From Oscillospiraceae bacterium (GTDB taxonomy: Bacteria > Bacillota > Clostridia > Oscillospirales > Ruminococcaceae), in assembly GCA_902363145.1 (NCBI GenBank), contig CABIZB010000003.1:186001-250000 (forward strand): a stretch of 64,000 nucleotides of DNA. Reading direction: 5' to 3'. Shown here piece after piece: positions 15,508 through 24,889 of this stretch. The position numbers and the translations under genes were made by a program. The notes beneath the pieces are model-generated. The model had not been told where the DNA came from. It did no database searches and saw only the letters and a list, made by a program, of their open reading frames with translations. The stretch's first letter is position 1. Every line of letters begins with the position of its first letter.

Positions 15508-16833
15508 TTGCTGCAAGCTCTGTGCCGCCGTAAGAAGAGCTTCCTTTTCATTTGGCAGCTCCTCGTCAATGACCTTGGAAAGCAGCTTGTCAAGGGTCTC
15601 CCCTATCTGCCTGCCGCTTATGCCCAGCGCCGCAATATCATTGCCGTTGATAGCCAGCTGCCTGAGCGAAAAGCACTCATCGCTGCGAACTATCTCATAT
15701 GCAATTATCTTCATGCCGTCAAGCACAGGGATACGTTCAAGGCAGAAGCTCTGCTTTGCACGGTTATCGCCTTTCATGACCTCAATGAGCCGTATGAACT
15801 GCTCCATGCCCATTACCGAAACAAGGCGCCTTACCACACGCTTGCTCTCAATGGGAGTAACGTAGTGATATTTTATAAGCTCCGTCACATTTCGCACGGT
15901 CTCGCCGTTAAAATGCAGCCTTTCCATAATCTTTTCAGCCATTTCGGCGCTTTGCTTTTCATGACCGAAGAAATGCCTGTGACCCTCATCATCTGTGCGG
16001 CAGCAGGCAGGCTTTGCTATGTCATGGAACAGCAGTGCCAGGCGGACATACTTATCGGGCTTGGATCTTTCAACAGCGTGGGCAATGTGCCCCCACACGT
16101 CATATACATGATACCTGCTCTTCTGGTCAAAGCCGTTGCAGGGGGTTATCTCGGGGATAATTGTGCTGAAAACATCGCTGAATTCCATCATGAGAGTGCA
16201 TGGGGCCTTTCCTGTTACAAAGCGGGTAAGCTCGCTGCTTATGCGCTCGGCTGATATCTCTTTGAGCAGATATTTCTTCTCGTGGATAGCACGGGCTGTT
16301 TCGGCGTCAATGACAAAGCCCAGCTCGGAAGCAAATCTGAGAGCACGGAGGATACGCAGTGCGTCCTCCTCAAATCTTTCGTATGGGTCGCCAACGCAGC
16401 GGACAACACGCTCAATGATATCGTCCTGACCGCCTAACTTATCCACCAGCCCTCTTTCGGGGGAATACGCCATGGCGTTCATAGTGAAATCACGCCGTGA
16501 AAGGTCGTCCTCCAGGCGGGGCGTGAAACAGACAGTATCGGGTCTGCGGTGATCGGCATATGTACCGTCAATGCGGTAGGTGGTGATCTCCACATTTTCT
16601 CCGCCGCTGACAACTGTTACGGTGCCGTGCTTTATCCCGGTTTCAATAACGGTAAAGTCCTCGAAACAGGCAGCAGTCTGCCGGGGAAGAGCGTTTGTGG
16701 TGATATCATAATCGCTCGGTTCTCTGCCCATAAGCCCGTCACGGACACAGCCGCCCGCCAGATAGGCTTCATAGCCTGCGTTATGGAGTTTATCAAGTAC
16801 GATACTTATGTTATCGGGTATATTTATTGTCAT
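15505..16833 (-). CDS. cca: CCA tRNA nucleotidyltransferase
   Basis: A 442-residue enzyme that adds or repairs the 3' CCA of tRNAs. The polymerase head has AGGCVRDGLMGREPSDYDIT with the metal-binding DxD, then RRDFTMNAMAYSP and EDALRILRALRFASELGF. A C-terminal HD domain is present (LFHDIAKPACC, HFFGHEKQSAEMAEKI), as in class II enzymes with a phosphohydrolase module. It starts at an ATG at 16833 (MTINIPDNISIVLDKLHNAG). The three tRNAs in this window already encode CCA, so the enzyme may mainly act in repair here. Convergent with nrdR. Confidence 0.96.
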   Translation of the reverse strand: MTINIPDNISIVLDKLHNAGYEAYLAGGCVRDGLMGREPSDYDITTNALPRQTAACFEDFTVIETGIKHGTVTVVSGGENVEITTYRIDGTYADHRRPDTVCFTPRLEDDLSRRDFTMNAMAYSPERGLVDKLGGQDDIIERVVRCVGDPYERFEEDALRILRALRFASELGFVIDAETARAIHEKKYLLKEISAERISSELTRFVTGKAPCTLMMEFSDVFSTIIPEITPCNGFDQKSRYHVYDVWGHIAHAVERSKPDKYVRLALLFHDIAKPACCRTDDEGHRHFFGHEKQSAEMAEKIMERLHFNGETVRNVTELIKYHYVTPIESKRVVRRLVSVMGMEQFIRLIEVMKGDNRAKQSFCLERIPVLDGMKIIAYEIVRSDECFSLRQLAINGNDIAALGISGRQIGETLDKLLSKVIDEELPNEKEALLTAAQSLQQ

Positions 16834-16883
16834 CTTCTGCCTTGCTCCCTTGACCGCCCAAAGCGAAAAATTTACTGTTTATT

Positions 16884-16912
16884 ATTATAACACATATTTC
16901 TGCAAATTGCAA
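16884..16912 (-). promoter_or_regulatory. Promoter of cca
   Basis: Minus strand TTGCAA, 17-bp spacer, TATAAT, about 50 bases before the ATG. Confidence 0.75.
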
Positions 16913-16970
16913 TAATTTGTGAGAGGATTTAAAACAGCACAAATCATCAAAATGAAATTTCTGCCGCCGT

Positions 16971-16999
16971 TTGACAAATCACGCAGAGTATGATATAAT
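16971..16999 (+). promoter_or_regulatory. Promoter of the FecR-like pair
   Basis: Consensus TTGACA, 17-bp spacer, TATAAT. The predicted start site near 17006 rules out upstream in-frame start codons and supports translation from 17052. Confidence 0.88.
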
Positions 17000-17051
17000 A
17001 TATGGAATAATGCTCACAATTCTCTTAGCATCGGAGTGTGAATATAAACAA

Positions 17052-18131
17052 ATGAATATAAATGCTCGGTCACGATTGAAGCATTCGGCGACTGTTATCC
17101 TTTACGCCGTGCTGATGGCTGTGATTATCATCGGTATTATCGCCGCATGGATAATTGTCTCGGGCAGGAACAGGATAGCCATTGACGAGGTCTATGGCAA
17201 TGTCATCGTGGAGCGAAGCGGCGGGCAGATAAGCGCCAAGCAAGGTATGCGGCTGGAAAGCGGTGACTGCGTAAAGGTTCTGTCAGGCGGCTCCGCACGG
17301 ATAACGCTGGGCAGGGACAGGTACATATATCCTGAGGCTGATTCGGCTGTGACTGTTACCCGCAGCAAGGAAGACAAGTCTTTCGGGGCTGAACTGCTGA
17401 CGGGCGCTGCGGCGGTTAGGCTTGACAAAGCTGCCGATATAAAGGTATCTGCGCTGAATGTTATCGTTACGGCAAGCGGCTCTGTTTTCAGGGTAAGCTG
17501 TACCGATAATGCAGCAGAGATCATTTGTGCTGACGGCGAGGCTGATATCTCAGGCGGCGGCACAGCTCAAAAGCTTGCGGCAGGCAGTCTTGCACGGCTC
17601 ACATCGTCAAGCGGAGAAATAGTGCTCACGCCGGAAGAGGCTGAGGTTTCCGCTCTTCCCGAAAGCGCTCTGAAAAGCCTTATGCGTATCGCTTCACAGC
17701 GCAGCATGACATTCTCTCTCAACAGCCTTGGCGGTGCATATCTGGCGCTTGATGAAAATATAGCGGCAACGGAGATATCGGAAGCTGTTTCCGAAAGCAT
17801 TGCGGAAACTACCGTATCCGAAACCACTGTATCCGAAACCTACACTTCTCCAAGCGAAGAAACCACCGAAACAGTATCGGAGCCAGTTACGGAAATATCC
17901 GAAACATCGGTATCTGAAACAAATATTTCCGAAGCAACGACTTTTGAAACAACGTTTTCAGAAACAACATTTTCGGAAACAACTGCATCACAGGCCACAG
18001 CTTCGGAAACCCAAACTTCTGCTGAGACAGTCTCCGAAACCACAGCACCGACTGTAGAAACCACACAGACAACCACACCCACGATACCATGGTGGGAGAT
18101 CATAAATTCGGCTGAACGTGACAGCCGCTGA
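17052..18131 (+). CDS. FecR-like domain membrane protein with Ser/Thr/Glu-rich tail
   Basis: A 359-residue protein with an N-terminal membrane anchor (ATVILYAVLMAVIIIGIIAA, about residues 13-35) and a FecR-like beta domain outside the cell: IDEVYGNVIVERSGG, GMRLESGDCVKVLSGGSARI and LNVIVTASGSVFRVSC. A low-complexity SET/TVSE tail of about 110 residues ends in PWWEIINSAE. The ATG at 17052 has GGAG 13 bases upstream, a little far; no better start lies downstream of the promoter. The next gene, also FecR-like, begins 18 bases after the stop. No ECF sigma factor or TonB receptor is nearby, so classical Fec signalling is unlikely. Function unknown. Confidence 0.75.
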   Translation: MNINARSRLKHSATVILYAVLMAVIIIGIIAAWIIVSGRNRIAIDEVYGNVIVERSGGQISAKQGMRLESGDCVKVLSGGSARITLGRDRYIYPEADSAVTVTRSKEDKSFGAELLTGAAAVRLDKAADIKVSALNVIVTASGSVFRVSCTDNAAEIICADGEADISGGGTAQKLAAGSLARLTSSSGEIVLTPEEAEVSALPESALKSLMRIASQRSMTFSLNSLGGAYLALDENIAATEISEAVSESIAETTVSETTVSETYTSPSEETTETVSEPVTEISETSVSETNISEATTFETTFSETTFSETTASQATASETQTSAETVSETTAPTVETTQTTTPTIPWWEIINSAERDSR

Positions 18132-18149
18132 CTGAAAGGACACTGATAT

Positions 18150-19778
18150 ATGAAAAGCTTTAAAACCGCAATAATCGCAGGAGCTCTTGCTCTTGTCGCT
18201 GTGATAGCCACGGTGATCGTACTTACATCGGGCAGCAGCGGCTACGGACTGTACATATCCTCTGTTTCGGGCGATGTTGTTATCAGCAACGCTGAGGGCA
18301 CAACTCAGGCTGCCGCCGAAACATTCCTTGCCACAGGCGACGCTCTTACGGTAAACGCAGGCGGCTCATGCACACTTATCTACCGCACCCGTGACAATTA
18401 CGACCAGAACTACATAGTTCTTGAACCTGCAACTCAGGTGCTTGCCACAGGCAAATACACTGGCAAGTCCGATGACGAGCTTTACCTTAACAGAGGTTCG
18501 GTAATGGTAAGCGCACTCAACAAGTCCAAGAAGAATATCATTATCCGCACCGCCAGCGCTTCCGTTACCACAAAGGACGCTGCTATGAGGATAGCATATG
18601 AGCTGGGCGAGGGCACAACAACCACTCTGGCTGCTTCCTTCGGCGGAGCTTCCGAGATACAGCTTTATGACGCACTGGGCAATGCTGTTGACAGAGACGG
18701 CATGAAGCTCCAGTCCCCCGAGGTACTGGGCGAGGGTCTCAGCGCAAAGGTAGTAAGCAGCGGCGATGTTCCCTCTTTTGAGTATCTTAACATCAAGACT
18801 GACCTTTCTGCCTACAATGCAGACACCTTAAAGGAGCTGCTGACCATATCCGCATTCCACGACGGAATGCTTTCGTTCACAGCTGCCGAGATAAAGGCTG
18901 CTTATGACGCTGCTCCCACAGAGGATCCCGCTGATGAGCCTGAGGTTCCCGAGGAAAGCGTTACCGAGGAAACAACAGTAACCACCGTTCCCGAGACCTC
19001 CGAGACCGAAGAGACCACTATCCCCTCCGAGGAAACGACCGTTACAACCACCACACCCGCTCAGACAACTACTGCCTACACTACTACAACCGCAGCCACA
19101 ACTCAGGCTCCCCAGACCACCGCACAGACCACTTCCACCGCCAGCGGCAAGATGATAACCGTTTATGTCATCATCGATGATGAGATAACAATGCAGGAAG
19201 TTCCTTACGGCGGCAATGCAACTCAGCCTGCCGACCCTGTAGTCGAGGGTAAGAGATTTGTCGGCTGGGACGGCTCCTTCACCAATATCACTGAGGAGAC
19301 CACCATTTCCGCAATATTCGAGGACGATGCTTCCGTTACCACCGCATCTACCTCCGTTACCTTTGATACCACCGAAACCACAACTTCCGATTCAAGAATG
19401 TTCACCGTTACCGTTGTGGTAAACGGCAATGCGACCACTCAGCAGGTAGCATACGGCGGCTCCGCTGTTCTCCCTGCGGTAAATATCCCGGGCTACGTAT
19501 TCATGGGCTGGGACCGCTCACCCGATAATATCACCGAGAACTGCACCATCACCGCAATTCTCGTTCCCGACGGAAGCACCACCGACACAAGCGCCACAAC
19601 CTACACTGTTACATTCGTGGTTGACGGAGTTTCATACCCCGTTACCGTTTCCGCAGGAAGCAGCGCAGTTGCCCCCGTCTCCCCCACCATCAACAGCAGG
19701 GGTCAGACCTTTATCGGCTGGGACACCGATTTCAGCAACGTTACCCACGACCTGACAGTTACAGCACTTTTCCTGTAA
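18150..19778 (+). CDS. FecR-like domain protein with Listeria-Bacteroides type repeats
   Basis: A 542-residue protein. The N-terminal segment TAIIAGALALVAVIATVIVL anchors or exports it. A FecR-like domain follows (ISSVSGDVVISNAEG, TFLATGDALTVNAGGSCTLI, NRGSVMVSALNKSKKNIIIR, TASASVTTKDAAMRI). After a Thr-rich linker (about residues 265-330) come three ~60-residue repeats of the Listeria-Bacteroides (Flg_new) type, each with GKRFVGWDGSF / GYVFMGWDRSP / GQTFIGWDTDF and a terminal VTALF-like strand. SD GAAAGGA precedes the ATG. It is co-transcribed with the preceding FecR-like gene, and both look surface-exposed. The paired arrangement and the architecture are not ones I can tie to a known system. 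Confidence 0.78.
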   Translation: MKSFKTAIIAGALALVAVIATVIVLTSGSSGYGLYISSVSGDVVISNAEGTTQAAAETFLATGDALTVNAGGSCTLIYRTRDNYDQNYIVLEPATQVLATGKYTGKSDDELYLNRGSVMVSALNKSKKNIIIRTASASVTTKDAAMRIAYELGEGTTTTLAASFGGASEIQLYDALGNAVDRDGMKLQSPEVLGEGLSAKVVSSGDVPSFEYLNIKTDLSAYNADTLKELLTISAFHDGMLSFTAAEIKAAYDAAPTEDPADEPEVPEESVTEETTVTTVPETSETEETTIPSEETTVTTTTPAQTTTAYTTTTAATTQAPQTTAQTTSTASGKMITVYVIIDDEITMQEVPYGGNATQPADPVVEGKRFVGWDGSFTNITEETTISAIFEDDASVTTASTSVTFDTTETTTSDSRMFTVTVVVNGNATTQQVAYGGSAVLPAVNIPGYVFMGWDRSPDNITENCTITAILVPDGSTTDTSATTYTVTFVVDGVSYPVTVSAGSSAVAPVSPTINSRGQTFIGWDTDFSNVTHDLTVTALFL

Positions 19779-19803
19779 TTCAGTCATTTTACCAAAGCTA
19801 TTC

Positions 19804-19840
19804 ATCGGCCGTTCCCTATGGGGCGGTCGATTGATTTTTT
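19804..19840 (+). terminator. Probable terminator after the FecR-like pair
   Basis: A 12-bp stem with wobble pairs, ATCGGCCGTTCC / GGGGCGGTCGAT, then TTGATTTTTT. The T run is offset by a few bases, so efficiency is uncertain. Confidence 0.55.
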
Positions 19841-19866
19841 AGATTGATTTTTAAAAGGAGTATCAT

Positions 19867-21618
19867 ATGCCACAAACCGCCAAAAAAGGGAACCTGCGGC
19901 GTTTCCTGCCATATTATAAAAAATATCTGCCGCTTATCGTGCTTGACCTTTTCTGCGCAGGCATAACAAGCATCTGCGAGATAGTCCTGCCGCTTATGGT
20001 CCGCTACCTTACCAATATGGGCATAAACGACATTGAGGGGCTTACGCTTACAATTATCATTAAAATAACCCTGCTGTATGTGGTACTGCGTGCCGCCGAC
20101 TGCGCCGCCTATTATTTCATGAGCAGCGTTGGTCACATCACAGGCGCAAAGATCGAGACGGATATGCGCTCCGACCTGTTCGCACATCTCCAGAAGCTTT
20201 CCTTTGCCTACTACAGCAACACCAAGATAGGTCAGATAATGGCAAGGATATCCTCCGACCTGTTTGACGTAACGGAATTTTCCCACCACTGCCCCGAGGA
20301 ATTTTTCATTGCAGGCTTGAAGATAGTTTCCTCCTTTGCCATACTCTGCACCATGAACGTTCCCCTGACGCTGATAATGTTTGCGGCAATGCCAGTGATG
20401 ATAGTCATTTCAATCAAGTTCAACGGCAGCATGAGAAAGGTGTTCCGCTCGCAGAGGGCGCAGCTGGGCGAGATAAACGCACGCACCGAGGACTGTCTGC
20501 TGGGAATACGTGTGGTAAAGTCATTCGGACGTGAGGACACCGAGGTCGAAAAGTTTGAAAAGGACAACAGCAAGTTCCTTGACATCAAAAAGCAGAGCTA
20601 CAAATATATGGGCGCTTTCAACTGCTCCACCCGTGCCTTTGACGGAATAATGTACATCATCGTCGTGGCGCTGGGCAGCTATTTTATGATGAAGCGTGAG
20701 ATATCCCCCGCCGACCTTACGGCATATCTGCTGTACGCTTCCACACTTCTTGCCTCTATCCGCAGGATAGTGGAGTTCACTGAACAGTTCCAGAGAGGTA
20801 TGACGGGCATTGACAGATTTTTCGAGGTCATGGACGTTGAGCCTGACATCACAGACAAGGAAAATGCCCTGGAGCTTGCAAACGTAAAGGGCGATATTAC
20901 ATTCGAGAATGTGGGATTTCATTATTCCGACAGCGACACCGCCGTTATTTCGGGGCTTGACCTGAAAATAAAGGCAGGCTCCCATGCGGCTCTGGTAGGT
21001 CAGTCGGGCGGCGGAAAAACAACGCTCTGCAACCTTATCCCCCGCTTTTATGACGTTACCGAGGGAAAGGTAACGGTTGACGGCCATGATGTAAGAGATG
21101 TTACAATAAAATCCCTGCGAAAGAACATAGGCGTTGTCCAGCAGGACGTTTACCTGTTCAGCGGAACAGTGGCGGAAAACATTGCCTACGGCGCTGAGAA
21201 CGCTTCAAGGGACGATATCATAGAAGCCGCAAAGCTTGCAGGCGCCGACGAGTTCATCAGCTCGCTCCCCGACGGATACGACACATATGTGGGCGAGCGT
21301 GGAGTTAAGCTTTCGGGCGGTCAGAAGCAGAGGATCTCCATTGCACGGGTATTTCTGAAAAATCCTCCCGTGCTTATCCTTGACGAAGCCACCTCCGCAC
21401 TGGATAACGAAAGCGAGTTTATCGTGCAGAAGTCGCTGGAACGCCTGGCAAAGGGCAGAACGACCATAACCGTAGCCCACAGGCTCACCACCGTAAAAAA
21501 TGCGGACGTGATATTCGTGCTCACCGAAAACGGCATCTCCGAGCAGGGCACTCACGATGAGCTTATGGCACAGGGCGGCATCTACAGCCGTCTGTACAAC
21601 GGTTTTACTATGGATTGA
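19867..21618 (+). CDS. ABC transporter, fused permease and ATPase (MsbA/MdlB type)
   Basis: A 583-residue half-transporter of the exporter type. The N-terminal ~310 residues hold six membrane helices (LIVLDLFCAGITSICEIV, ITLLYVVLRAADCAAYYF and others). The nucleotide-binding domain follows: Walker A VGQSGGGKTTLCNL, Q-loop GVVQQDVYLFSGTVAENIAY, signature KLSGGQKQRISIARVFL, Walker B VLILDEATSALDNESE and H-loop TVAHRLTT. SD AAAAGGAG precedes the ATG. No second half-transporter is adjacent, so it probably homodimerises. The substrate (lipid, peptide or drug) cannot be decided. Confidence 0.93.
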   Translation: MPQTAKKGNLRRFLPYYKKYLPLIVLDLFCAGITSICEIVLPLMVRYLTNMGINDIEGLTLTIIIKITLLYVVLRAADCAAYYFMSSVGHITGAKIETDMRSDLFAHLQKLSFAYYSNTKIGQIMARISSDLFDVTEFSHHCPEEFFIAGLKIVSSFAILCTMNVPLTLIMFAAMPVMIVISIKFNGSMRKVFRSQRAQLGEINARTEDCLLGIRVVKSFGREDTEVEKFEKDNSKFLDIKKQSYKYMGAFNCSTRAFDGIMYIIVVALGSYFMMKREISPADLTAYLLYASTLLASIRRIVEFTEQFQRGMTGIDRFFEVMDVEPDITDKENALELANVKGDITFENVGFHYSDSDTAVISGLDLKIKAGSHAALVGQSGGGKTTLCNLIPRFYDVTEGKVTVDGHDVRDVTIKSLRKNIGVVQQDVYLFSGTVAENIAYGAENASRDDIIEAAKLAGADEFISSLPDGYDTYVGERGVKLSGGQKQRISIARVFLKNPPVLILDEATSALDNESEFIVQKSLERLAKGRTTITVAHRLTTVKNADVIFVLTENGISEQGTHDELMAQGGIYSRLYNGFTMD

Positions 21619-21619
21619 G

Positions 21620-22591
21620 GTGATATTTACGGAAAGCTTGATATACAGCCTTAACGCAACAGTTCCCGTATTTCTGGTCATAGTCATAGGCTATGTGCTC
21701 AACAGAATGGGAATGTTCAACGAGGGGTTCATATCCGCCGCAAACAAGTTCATTTTTAAGATCTGCCTGCCCGTAATGATATTTTCTGACCTTTCACAAA
21801 CAAATATTGCCGATTCCTTTGACGGCAAGCTGGTACTTTTCAGCGCAGTCATCACAACGGTGATGTTCGCCGCATTATGGATAGGCGCAAGGCTTTTCAT
21901 CAAGGACAAAAGCATCATCGGCGCATTCGTTCAGGCGGCTTACAGAAGCTCCGTTGCGGTAATGGGCTTTGCATTTATGAAAAACATCTACAACAGCACG
22001 GGACTTATGCCAATGATAATCATAGGCTGCGTGCCGCTGTACAACATCTACGCCGTTACAGTCCTCACATTCGAAGCGGAGGACGCTCAGCTTGACACCG
22101 ACAAGAGATCCAAGCTGAAAAAGGCAGCGATAGGCATTATCACAAACCCGATAATACTTGGAATAATCGCAGGCTGCATAGGCTCGCTGATAAGGATATA
22201 CGACTATATGCCCGTTATGTTCTCCAAAACGCTCAGCAACCTTTCGGTAATGGCAACGCCCCTTTCGCTTATCGTTATAGGTGCTTCCTTTGAGGGCAAA
22301 AAGGCTATTGCAAAGATAAAGCCCACAATAGTATGCTGCCTGATAAAGCTTATCGTAATCCCTGCGGTGTTCATATTTGCCGCAGTAAAGGCAGGATTCA
22401 GCGGAGAAGCGATGCTGGCGCTGGTTGTAATGCTGGGTTCTCCCACCACCCCCTCCTGCTACATCATGGCGAAGAACATGAAGAACGACGGCGTACTTAC
22501 GTCAAGTGTTATTGCCGCTACCACGCTGTTATCATCGGTGACGCTTACATTCTGGATATTCCTTATGAAATTCCTTGGTTATATAGGATAA
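21620..22591 (+). CDS. AEC family transporter (auxin efflux carrier fold)
   Basis: A 323-residue membrane protein with about ten helices. The N-terminus FTESLIYSLNATVPVFLVIV, MGMFNEGFISAANKFIFKIC and FAFMKNIYNSTGLMPMII match AEC-family permeases, which move organic acids and similar anions. The GTG at 21620 is two bases after the ABC-transporter stop with GGA just upstream; a TTG at 21638 is the alternative, and extensions inside the ABC gene are unlikely. Probably translationally coupled to the ABC transporter. It ends at a strong terminator, directly followed by foldback copy 2. Confidence 0.88.
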   Translation: MIFTESLIYSLNATVPVFLVIVIGYVLNRMGMFNEGFISAANKFIFKICLPVMIFSDLSQTNIADSFDGKLVLFSAVITTVMFAALWIGARLFIKDKSIIGAFVQAAYRSSVAVMGFAFMKNIYNSTGLMPMIIIGCVPLYNIYAVTVLTFEAEDAQLDTDKRSKLKKAAIGIITNPIILGIIAGCIGSLIRIYDYMPVMFSKTLSNLSVMATPLSLIVIGASFEGKKAIAKIKPTIVCCLIKLIVIPAVFIFAAVKAGFSGEAMLALVVMLGSPTTPSCYIMAKNMKNDGVLTSSVIAATTLLSSVTLTFWIFLMKFLGYIG

Positions 22592-22594
22592 AAG

Positions 22595-22631
22595 AACGGC
22601 TTGCAATTCATCTGAACTGCAAGCCGTTTTA
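22595..22631 (+). terminator. Terminator of the ABC/AEC operon
   Basis: Perfect 11-bp stem AACGGCTTGCA / TGCAAGCCGTT with a 12-base loop and a short T tract. The foldback element is inserted at the end of that T tract (TTTTA). Confidence 0.85.
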
Positions 22632-22732
22632 TACTAATCACCAATAAAACTATAGACAAAAAATCATCGCATAATCCATATATGCAAGATTATGCTCGAT
22701 TTTTTTGTATAGTTTTTAATTGGTTCTTAGTA
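22632..22732. mobile_element. 101-bp foldback element, copy 2, between AEC gene and feoB
   Basis: Same inverted-repeat structure as copies 1 and 3, with TTA on both sides (22629-22631 and 22733-22735). It differs from them by three substitutions and one added T, so it is older or from another lineage. It fills the gap between two convergent genes, and its right flank ends three bases before the feoB stop codon. Confidence 0.9.
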
Positions 22733-22737
22733 TTACG

Positions 22738-24876
22738 TTATATTATCCCAAATATCCTTGCCGCCCACGAAATGACCGCACATATCGCCAGTCCCGTTAC
22801 CGTGGGTATCGCCATTGCTGCCAGTGTCCATTTCCATGAGCCTGTTTCCTTTTTTATGGTAAGGCAGGAGGTGGAGCAGGGGAAATGGCAGAGCATGAAC
22901 ACCATTACGCACAGCGCCGTTACCCATGTCCAGCCGTTCCGGCCCAGAATATCCGCCAGCATTGCCGTATCCCCTGCCTCGGTAAGCGTGCTCTGACCCA
23001 TGTATATCATGAGCATGATCGGTATGACTATCTCGTTTGCGGGGAAGCCGAGGATAAATGCCAGTATTATTGCTCCGTCCATTCCGAAGAAGCGTCCCAC
23101 AGGGTCAAGGAAATCGGCGCATATGGCAAGTAGAGTGCTGTCACCTGCGTGGACGTTTGCCATAAGCCATATGACCAGACCCGCAGGAGCGGCGACTGTG
23201 ACGGCTCTGCCCAGCACAAAGACTGTGCGGTCAAGCAGCGAGCGCACCAGCACCTTTCCTATCTGCGGGCGGCGGTATGGCGGAAGCTCCAGCGCAAATG
23301 AAGCGGGCATTCCTTTAAGCACCGTTCCCGACAGGATACGTGACCACAAAAATGTGAGCGCTGCGCCCAGCACTATCAATCCCGTAAGCATTGTGGCACT
23401 GACTGCTCCAGATGCGCCGCCTGCGGCAAAAAACACCGCTATCAGTGTGATAAGTGCAGGAAATCTGCCATTGCAGGGCATAAAGTTGTTGGTGAGCACT
23501 GCTATGAGCCGCTCTCTTGGCGAATCGATTATCCTGCACCCTGTGATGCCTGCGGCGTTGCAGCCAAGCCCCATTGCCATTGTAAGTGCCTGCTTTCCGC
23601 ACGCCTTGGAACGGCTGAAATACTTATCCAGATTGAACGCCGCACGGGGCAGATAGCCCACGTCCTCCAGCAGAGTGAACATGGGGAAAAATATCGCCAT
23701 CGGCGGCAGCATTACGGAAGTTACCCATGTAAGCACGCAGTATATGCCGTCAATAAGCACGCTTTCAAGCCATTTGGGCGCTGATAATGATATCAGCCCA
23801 TTTCGGAGCACCTCTCCCAGCGAGCCGAAAGACTCCGACAGCCATTGCGAGGGATAATTTGCCCCCGCAATGGTTATGTAGAATATGACCATGAGCATAA
23901 GCAGCATTGCGGGCAGACCCCATATCCTGTGGGTAAGCACTGCGTCTATCCGCCTGTCACGCTCGTAGTAATCGGGGATTTCTCTTGTGACCGCCTGCTC
24001 TGCGATCTGCTCGGCGGTAAGGACTATCCTTGTGACGGACATATCACGGAGAGCGGCGGTATCTATTCCGTCATCCTCCAGTATCCTGACCGCTTCCGCA
24101 TAAGCCTTTCCGATGTCGGTATCGCTGTCGCTGAGAGATCTTTTCAGCTCGCCGCAGCACATACTGTCAATGGCAGTTATAAGGTCGTCGCACCGCTCAA
24201 GGATACGCAGAGCCGCAAATCTCAGGGATATTTTTCCGCCAAGCAGCTCCGCAAGGGCGCCGCCCATAATTCCTATCGCCCTTTCAGCCGCCTCGCCGTA
24301 ATAAACAAGTGGGCTTTTTTCCTCAGCTGACAGCATATCCTCCGTACGCATGAGCATTTCATCAAGTCCGCTGTCATTTCGTGCAATAACGCCGCAAACA
24401 GGCACGCCCAGCAGCTCTTCAAGCTTTTTCGTATCAACGGTTATCTTCTTTTTAGCCGCTTCGTCCAGCAGGTTCACGCACACGATAACACGGGGCGTTA
24501 TCTCAATGACCTGAAGCACAAGATTAAGGTTACGTTCAAGGCATGACGCATCGCAGACCACGATAACGCCGTCAGTGCCGCCGAAGCAGATATAATCCCT
24601 TGCCACCTGCTCCTCCGCCGAGTGAGCCATAAGGGAATATGTGCCGGGCAGGTCGGTGAGGGTCATGTCAACTCCCCCACGCAGGCACTTTCCACGGGCT
24701 GTGGAAACGGTCTTGCCCGTCCAGTTTCCTGTGTGCTGGTTCATTCCCGTGAGGGCGTTGAAAACCGTTGATTTGCCCACATTTGGGTTCCCTGCCAGAG
24801 CAATATTCAGCCCGCCGCAGCTGTTATCATTATCCGAAGCAAGACTTTTGCCAGTGCTTGAAAAGGTCAGTCCCAT
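22738..24876 (-). CDS. feoB: Ferrous iron transport protein B
   Basis: A 712-residue membrane Fe(II) importer with an N-terminal GTPase domain. Visible G motifs: G1 GNPNVGKSTVFNALTG, G2 region QHTGNWTGKTV, G3 DLPGTYSL and G4 NLLD. The C-terminal membrane part has the Gate motif FLPMFTLLEDVGYLPRAAF-like segment, MAMGLGCNAAGITGCRIIDS and EIVIPIMLMIY. SD GAAAGGAAG precedes the ATG. No feoA or feoC gene is adjacent. It lies 54 bases downstream of the Y-family polymerase gene, and a hairpin sits between them just before the feoB SD. Confidence 0.96.
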   Translation of the reverse strand: MGLTFSSTGKSLASDNDNSCGGLNIALAGNPNVGKSTVFNALTGMNQHTGNWTGKTVSTARGKCLRGGVDMTLTDLPGTYSLMAHSAEEQVARDYICFGGTDGVIVVCDASCLERNLNLVLQVIEITPRVIVCVNLLDEAAKKKITVDTKKLEELLGVPVCGVIARNDSGLDEMLMRTEDMLSAEEKSPLVYYGEAAERAIGIMGGALAELLGGKISLRFAALRILERCDDLITAIDSMCCGELKRSLSDSDTDIGKAYAEAVRILEDDGIDTAALRDMSVTRIVLTAEQIAEQAVTREIPDYYERDRRIDAVLTHRIWGLPAMLLMLMVIFYITIAGANYPSQWLSESFGSLGEVLRNGLISLSAPKWLESVLIDGIYCVLTWVTSVMLPPMAIFFPMFTLLEDVGYLPRAAFNLDKYFSRSKACGKQALTMAMGLGCNAAGITGCRIIDSPRERLIAVLTNNFMPCNGRFPALITLIAVFFAAGGASGAVSATMLTGLIVLGAALTFLWSRILSGTVLKGMPASFALELPPYRRPQIGKVLVRSLLDRTVFVLGRAVTVAAPAGLVIWLMANVHAGDSTLLAICADFLDPVGRFFGMDGAIILAFILGFPANEIVIPIMLMIYMGQSTLTEAGDTAMLADILGRNGWTWVTALCVMVFMLCHFPCSTSCLTIKKETGSWKWTLAAMAIPTVTGLAICAVISWAARIFGII

Positions 24877-24889
24877 AATATCTTCCTTT

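Noticed and set aside
17052..19778. Fec-type iron signalling
   Set aside because: No ECF sigma factor, TonB or outer-membrane receptor; the host is Gram-positive.
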